A DNA stretch of 64,000 nt from Allohahella sp002354735 (lineage in GTDB: Bacteria; Pseudomonadota; Gammaproteobacteria; Pseudomonadales; Oleiphilaceae): contig NZ_CP172312.1 of the NCBI RefSeq assembly GCF_047946665.1, positions 3,720,001 to 3,784,000 of the forward strand, given 5' to 3'. Shown here one piece after another: positions 60,386-64,000 of the stretch (position 1 is its first letter; every line of letters starts with the position of its first letter). The notes beneath the pieces are model-generated. The model ran no database searches. It saw nothing but the letters and a program-made list of their open reading frames with translations, and was not told where the DNA came from. Both the position numbers and the translations under genes were made by a program.

Positions 60386-61590
60386 TGAACAATTCAAACA
60401 ACCTGCCCCGCCGTAATTTTGTGCGCAACATGTCGGCCTCGGCACTGACACTGGCCTGCGCGCCTTCGCTGTTGCTACATCAGAAGGCTTCAGCAAGTCC
60501 GGCATCTGCTGTGGCGGCTCAGCCGACTGGCCTGGCATCGGCTTTCATGGACGCCGGTTCGAATCCTCCCAGCTATCGACTGAACGTTGCTGGCCGGCAG
60601 AGTGCGCCACTTCCTGGACGTGGCCATGGCATCGCGGTGAACGGCGACCGCTCGACGATTGTCAGTTTCGCCAGGCGGCCTGAACGCTGGATGCAGATTT
60701 ATCGCATGAATGGCGCGGGCGAATACGTGTTGAGCCAGCAACTCTCGACGCCTGATGATCGTCACGGTATGGGGCACGGAGTCTTCTCTGCAGACGGCGC
60801 CCGTCTGTACACCACAGAAAACGATGTTGTCCGCGGCAGAGGCGTAATAGGCATCTACGACACTGCCAGCTTTTCCAGAATCGGCGAGCTCGATAGTGGC
60901 GGTGTCGGTCCTCATGAGATTGTGCTGCTGCCGTCTTCAGGTTCGGCCAGCGCCAAGGGTGATCTGGTTTGCGTTGCCAACGGCGGCCTGGAAACAGATC
61001 CGGATTACCCGCGAATGGTCCTGAACGAAGGTGAGATCGACAGTTCGCTGGCTTTCCTGGAAATTAACGCCGACGCCAGGATCAGTAGCCGGGTTCTGGG
61101 TGTGCATCGATTGCCATCATCGGCCAGCAGTTTGTCGATCCGTCATCTGGCTGCAGTCGACAGTGCGACTGTCTGCTTCGGCTGTCAGGATCAGGATGAG
61201 CTGGGTAGCAGCGAGTTTTCTGATCTTCTCGTAGGACTCGCCACTATCAGACCCGGACCGGATGCGGCTGTACGGATGCTGTCCGCCATACCACAAGCGT
61301 CGGGCTACATCGGCTCGGTTGCGTATGAGCGGGCCAGCAACACACTGCTGACCTCGGCACCGCGGGGGAACTGTGTAGCGCTGTGGTCGTTGGACAGCCC
61401 GACTTCCGCACCCGTCGTACATGCTATCAAGGATGCTTGTGGCGCTTGCGCGCCGGCGTCACAGCCAGGTCAGTTCCTGGTCAGCACTGGTTTCGGCGAA
61501 CTCTGGTTGCTGCCTGCGAACGGATCAGCCGCAGAGCTCGTGGCCAGCACTGGCAGCAGGCACTACGACAATCACATGATCATGATCTGA
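60385..61590 (+). CDS. Tat-exported DUF1513 beta-propeller-like protein
   Basis: A 401-residue protein of the DUF1513 family. The N-terminus has a twin-arginine signal (LPRRNFVRNMSASALTLAC). The body shows repeated units such as GRGHGIAVNGDRSTIVSFARRP, HGMGHGVFSADGARLYTTEND and GGVGPHEIVLLP, with regularly spaced His and Asp residues as in a seven-bladed propeller. The Tat signal suggests folding or cofactor loading in the cytoplasm. It is the last gene of the operon, coupled to the second imelysin gene. In P. aeruginosa the same set lies next to mexVW (PA4370-PA4375, from memory), like here with the RND gene. Confidence 0.9.
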   Translation: MNNSNNLPRRNFVRNMSASALTLACAPSLLLHQKASASPASAVAAQPTGLASAFMDAGSNPPSYRLNVAGRQSAPLPGRGHGIAVNGDRSTIVSFARRPERWMQIYRMNGAGEYVLSQQLSTPDDRHGMGHGVFSADGARLYTTENDVVRGRGVIGIYDTASFSRIGELDSGGVGPHEIVLLPSSGSASAKGDLVCVANGGLETDPDYPRMVLNEGEIDSSLAFLEINADARISSRVLGVHRLPSSASSLSIRHLAAVDSATVCFGCQDQDELGSSEFSDLLVGLATIRPGPDAAVRMLSAIPQASGYIGSVAYERASNTLLTSAPRGNCVALWSLDSPTSAPVVHAIKDACGACAPASQPGQFLVSTGFGELWLLPANGSAAELVASTGSRHYDNHMIMI

Positions 61591-61652
61591 ACGAATGCGC
61601 GGAGCCCGAGTTATCGGTGCTCCGCTTGCCTGACTCCCAGGCGCCCCACCTG

Positions 61653-64000
61653 TCAGTGATCCCTCACCGGGCTGCCCACGCCGTTATCCCCAGCGCCATT
61701 CTCGCCGCCTATTACCATCGTCTCCTCTGCCGCATCAATCGGCTCAAGCTTCTTGGCTAGCAGTATGTAGAAGGCCGGCAGGACGAAAACGGTAAAGAAC
61801 GTGCCAATGCCCAGGCCAGTTGCTATGGTCAGCCCGATAGCGAAGCGCGAGGCCGCGCCGGGGCCAGCGGCAATCAGCAGCGGCACCATGGCGAAAATCA
61901 GCGCCAGTGAGGTCATGATGATGGGACGCAAGCGAATGGCTGCGGCTTCTATGACCGCCTCACGCTTCTCCATGCCTCTGCGTTGCAGGGTATTGGCAAA
62001 CTCCACGATGAGGATGCCGTTTTTCGCGACCACACCGATAAGCGTGATCAGCCCCACCTGGGTGTAGATGTTCATCGAGGCAAAGCCCAGCATGATGAAG
62101 GCCATCGCACCAGCAATCGACATCGGCACCGAGACCAGAATGATGATCGGATCGCGCCAGCTCTCAAACTGCGCGGCCAGTACCAGATAGATAACCAGCA
62201 GCGACAGGAAGAAGGTTACCATCAGGGCGCTGCCGGAACTTTCGAACTGACGCGACTCGCCCTTGAAGTCATAGCTGAAGCCCTGCGGGAAGACCTCTGC
62301 AGCCTTCGTCTTCATGAAGTTGACGGCATCGCCCATAGGCACCGGCGGCGCTGGAATGCCCTCGATCGTGATCGAGTTCAGCTGGTTGAACTGTGTTCTC
62401 GCTGAAGGTTCCACGCCCTGCTCGAAGCTGACCACTGCGCCGAGTGGCACGAGATCACCCGAATCGGCCCGAACGTAGAATTCATTCAGTGCTTCCTCCT
62501 GCATGCGGGCATAGCGCTCAACCTGCGGAATGACCTCGTACGAGCGCCCTTCCATATTGAAGCGGTTGATATAGCCGCCACCAAGCATACTGCCCATGGC
62601 CTGCCCAATGTCCTGCATGGAGAGACCAAGGTCTGCCACGCGGTCGCGATCGACCTTTACCTTCACCACCGGCTTATCAATATTGATCGACTTCTGCACG
62701 AACATGAACTTGCCGCTCTGCATGGCGGCCCCCACCATTTCGTCAGCCACCTGATCGAGCTGTTGGAAGTCGCTGCCAGTGGTGATTACGAACTGGAAGG
62801 GCAGGCCTCCGCTGGCGCCAGGCAGGGACGGAATCGGGAACACGGCAGAACTCAGACCGGTTATCTGCGCGACGGAACCCTGCAGCTGAGGCATGATCTC
62901 GAACTGTGAAACATCCCGTTCGCTCCACGGCTTCATCTTGAATCCACCGAATACCGCATCAGGACTGGTCACACCCACGAGCATGAAGGTCTCATCATAG
63001 CCCGGCACCTGCTCGAACGCTGTCTGCATTTCGGCGCCGTATTTCTGCAGGTACTCCAGCGTAGCCGTCTGAGGTCCTTTTCCCTGGAAAAGCACGATCC
63101 CGCGGTCTTCGGCCGGCGCCAGTTCGTTCTGGCTGAACATCACCATGAAATAGATCGAGACCAGGATGACGATTGCAAACATGATGACTGGCGACAGCAC
63201 CTTGATGACGGCTGACAGCGAGCGCTTGTAAGCGGAGGCCAGTTTATCGAACATATGCTCGACGGCGTTTTCGAAACGAGAAGACTCGCCATGGGGCTTG
63301 AGCACCTTGCTGGCAAGCATCGGCGATAGCGTCAGCGCGATGACGCCGGATATGACGACGGCACCAGCCAGCGTGAAGGCAAACTCGGTGAACAGGGAGC
63401 CGACCAGGCCCCCAAGAAACCCGATAGGTGCATACACAGCTACCAGCGTGATCGTCATTGCGATAACCGGACTGGCCATCTCACGGGCGCCGGCCAGCGC
63501 GGCCTCCTTGCGGGGCTTGCCTTCGACGATGTGGCGATGCACGTTCTCCACGATGATGATGGCATCATCCACGACCAGACCGATGGCGAGCACCAGCGAC
63601 AGCAGCGTCAACAGGTTGAGCGAGAAGCCGAGCACCAGCATGATGAAGGCGCCACCAATCAGCGAGAGCGGCACCGCTACCGAAGGAATGATTGCCGCCC
63701 GCAGCGATCCAAGGCAGAGGAAGACGATGACCAGAACGATACCGACCGCTTCAAGCAGCGTCTTGATAACCTCATTGATCGAATCATCGATGAATTCCGA
63801 GGCATCGTACGGCAGCTCGACCAACAGACCCTGAGGCAACTGTGACTCGATATCTGGCAGCAGGTCCTTGACCAGGGCTGCTACATCCAGCGGATTGGCA
63901 CCAGGCGCCAGGTTGATGGCGACATAGGTCGAAGGCTTGCCCTTGTAGAGTGCGATGTTCTCGTAGGTCTGCGACCCTAGCTCGACTCTGGCGATATCCC
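61653..64000 (-). CDS. RND multidrug efflux transporter, inner-membrane pump (5' end beyond window)
   Basis: The C-terminal 781 codons of an AcrB/MexB-type HAE1 pump; the reading frame stays open to the window edge. The proton-relay helix has GLVVDDAIIIVENVHRH with the two aspartates. ALAGAREMASPVIAMTITL, the second-half porter region and the second membrane block with RRGMEKREAVIEAAAIRLRPI and MTSLALIFAMVPLLI follow. Residues such as YDASEFIDDSINEVIKTL mark the end of the first porter domain. It points toward the imelysin operon (convergent, 62-base gap). MexW of P. aeruginosa occupies the same neighbourhood, so a MexW-like pump is the best guess; drug range is not visible. Confidence 0.92.
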   Translation of the reverse strand, partial: DIARVELGSQTYENIALYKGKPSTYVAINLAPGANPLDVAALVKDLLPDIESQLPQGLLVELPYDASEFIDDSINEVIKTLLEAVGIVLVIVFLCLGSLRAAIIPSVAVPLSLIGGAFIMLVLGFSLNLLTLLSLVLAIGLVVDDAIIIVENVHRHIVEGKPRKEAALAGAREMASPVIAMTITLVAVYAPIGFLGGLVGSLFTEFAFTLAGAVVISGVIALTLSPMLASKVLKPHGESSRFENAVEHMFDKLASAYKRSLSAVIKVLSPVIMFAIVILVSIYFMVMFSQNELAPAEDRGIVLFQGKGPQTATLEYLQKYGAEMQTAFEQVPGYDETFMLVGVTSPDAVFGGFKMKPWSERDVSQFEIMPQLQGSVAQITGLSSAVFPIPSLPGASGGLPFQFVITTGSDFQQLDQVADEMVGAAMQSGKFMFVQKSINIDKPVVKVKVDRDRVADLGLSMQDIGQAMGSMLGGGYINRFNMEGRSYEVIPQVERYARMQEEALNEFYVRADSGDLVPLGAVVSFEQGVEPSARTQFNQLNSITIEGIPAPPVPMGDAVNFMKTKAAEVFPQGFSYDFKGESRQFESSGSALMVTFFLSLLVIYLVLAAQFESWRDPIIILVSVPMSIAGAMAFIMLGFASMNIYTQVGLITLIGVVAKNGILIVEFANTLQRRGMEKREAVIEAAAIRLRPIIMTSLALIFAMVPLLIAAGPGAASRFAIGLTIATGLGIGTFFTVFVLPAFYILLAKKLEPIDAAEETMVIGGENGAGDNGVGSPVRDH

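Overview
The window is the replication-origin region of a gammaproteobacterial chromosome, GC roughly mid-50s by eye. The gene order atpB-atpI-parB-parA-rsmG-mnmG ... mnmE-yidC-yidD-rnpA-rpmH // dnaA-dnaN-recF-gyrB ... glyS-glyQ ... trkH-trkA-rsmB-fmt-def-LysM-dprA-tsaC-hemF-aroE is the classic Pseudomonas-type origin layout. The extra and missing genes suggest a relative within Pseudomonadales/Oceanospirillales in the broad sense (Pseudomonas, Marinobacter, Hahella types) rather than Pseudomonas itself. The genus cannot be fixed from the sequence alone. No rRNA, tRNA, CRISPR array or complete insertion sequence was seen.

Layout. (1) 1-5303, minus strand: the start of the ATP synthase operon (atpB partial, atpI), then parB, parA, rsmG and mnmG. 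(2) 5304-5695: AT-rich gap with two perfect DnaA boxes and an oriC-like 13-mer. (3) 5696-10131, minus: rarA coupled to a large CHASE-PAS-GAF hybrid histidine kinase, inserted between mnmG and mnmE. (4) 10223-14298, minus: mnmE, yidC, yidD, rnpA, rpmH. (5) 14299-15056: the main oriC candidate, with DnaA boxes. (6) 15057-24225, plus: dnaA, dnaN, a UbiB/ABC1-type kinase, recF and gyrB. Five parS-like 16-mers lie between 19638 and 21680, two of them inside recF codons, and a 1.4-kb gene-free stretch separates recF from gyrB. (7) 24429-31823: a FadL-type porin, glyS/glyQ, an LpxL/HtrB-type acyltransferase and an unknown lipoprotein. (8) 31981-37865, minus: trkH, trkA, rsmB, fmt, def. (9) 38094-47103, plus: a LysM protein, dprA, tsaC, hemF, aroE, a small PA4642-like protein and a YdbH-YnbE-YdbL envelope lipid-transport-type cluster. 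(10) 47722-56030: an acetate module made of an ActP-type symporter with its DUF4212 partner, the SLC5-fused sensor kinase CrbS, the LuxR-type regulator CrbR and acs. (11) 56181-61590, plus: a four-gene operon behind a Fur-box-like site (imelysin lipoprotein, di-heme oxidoreductase, second imelysin, DUF1513 Tat protein). It is followed on the opposite strand by an RND efflux pump gene cut by the window edge.

How the parts work together. DnaA acts on the DnaA-box regions to start replication, DnaN and RecF serve the fork and its repair, and ParB loads at the parS cluster so that ParA can segregate the origin. MnmG and MnmE jointly modify the tRNA wobble uridine. RnpA, YidD and YidC with RpmH form the usual ribosome/RNase P/membrane-insertion set. 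In the acetate module CrbS probably senses acetate or transport state and signals to CrbR, which switches on acs and the symporter. The imelysin operon looks like an iron-starvation-induced periplasmic iron-handling system.

The most interesting points are the parS sites read as FHVEH twice in RecF, the second DnaA-box region beside mnmG, the rarA-kinase insertion, the gene-free recF-gyrB stretch with two long hairpins, a shared GGTCTAA element in the acetate module, and the Fur-linked imelysin/di-heme operon.
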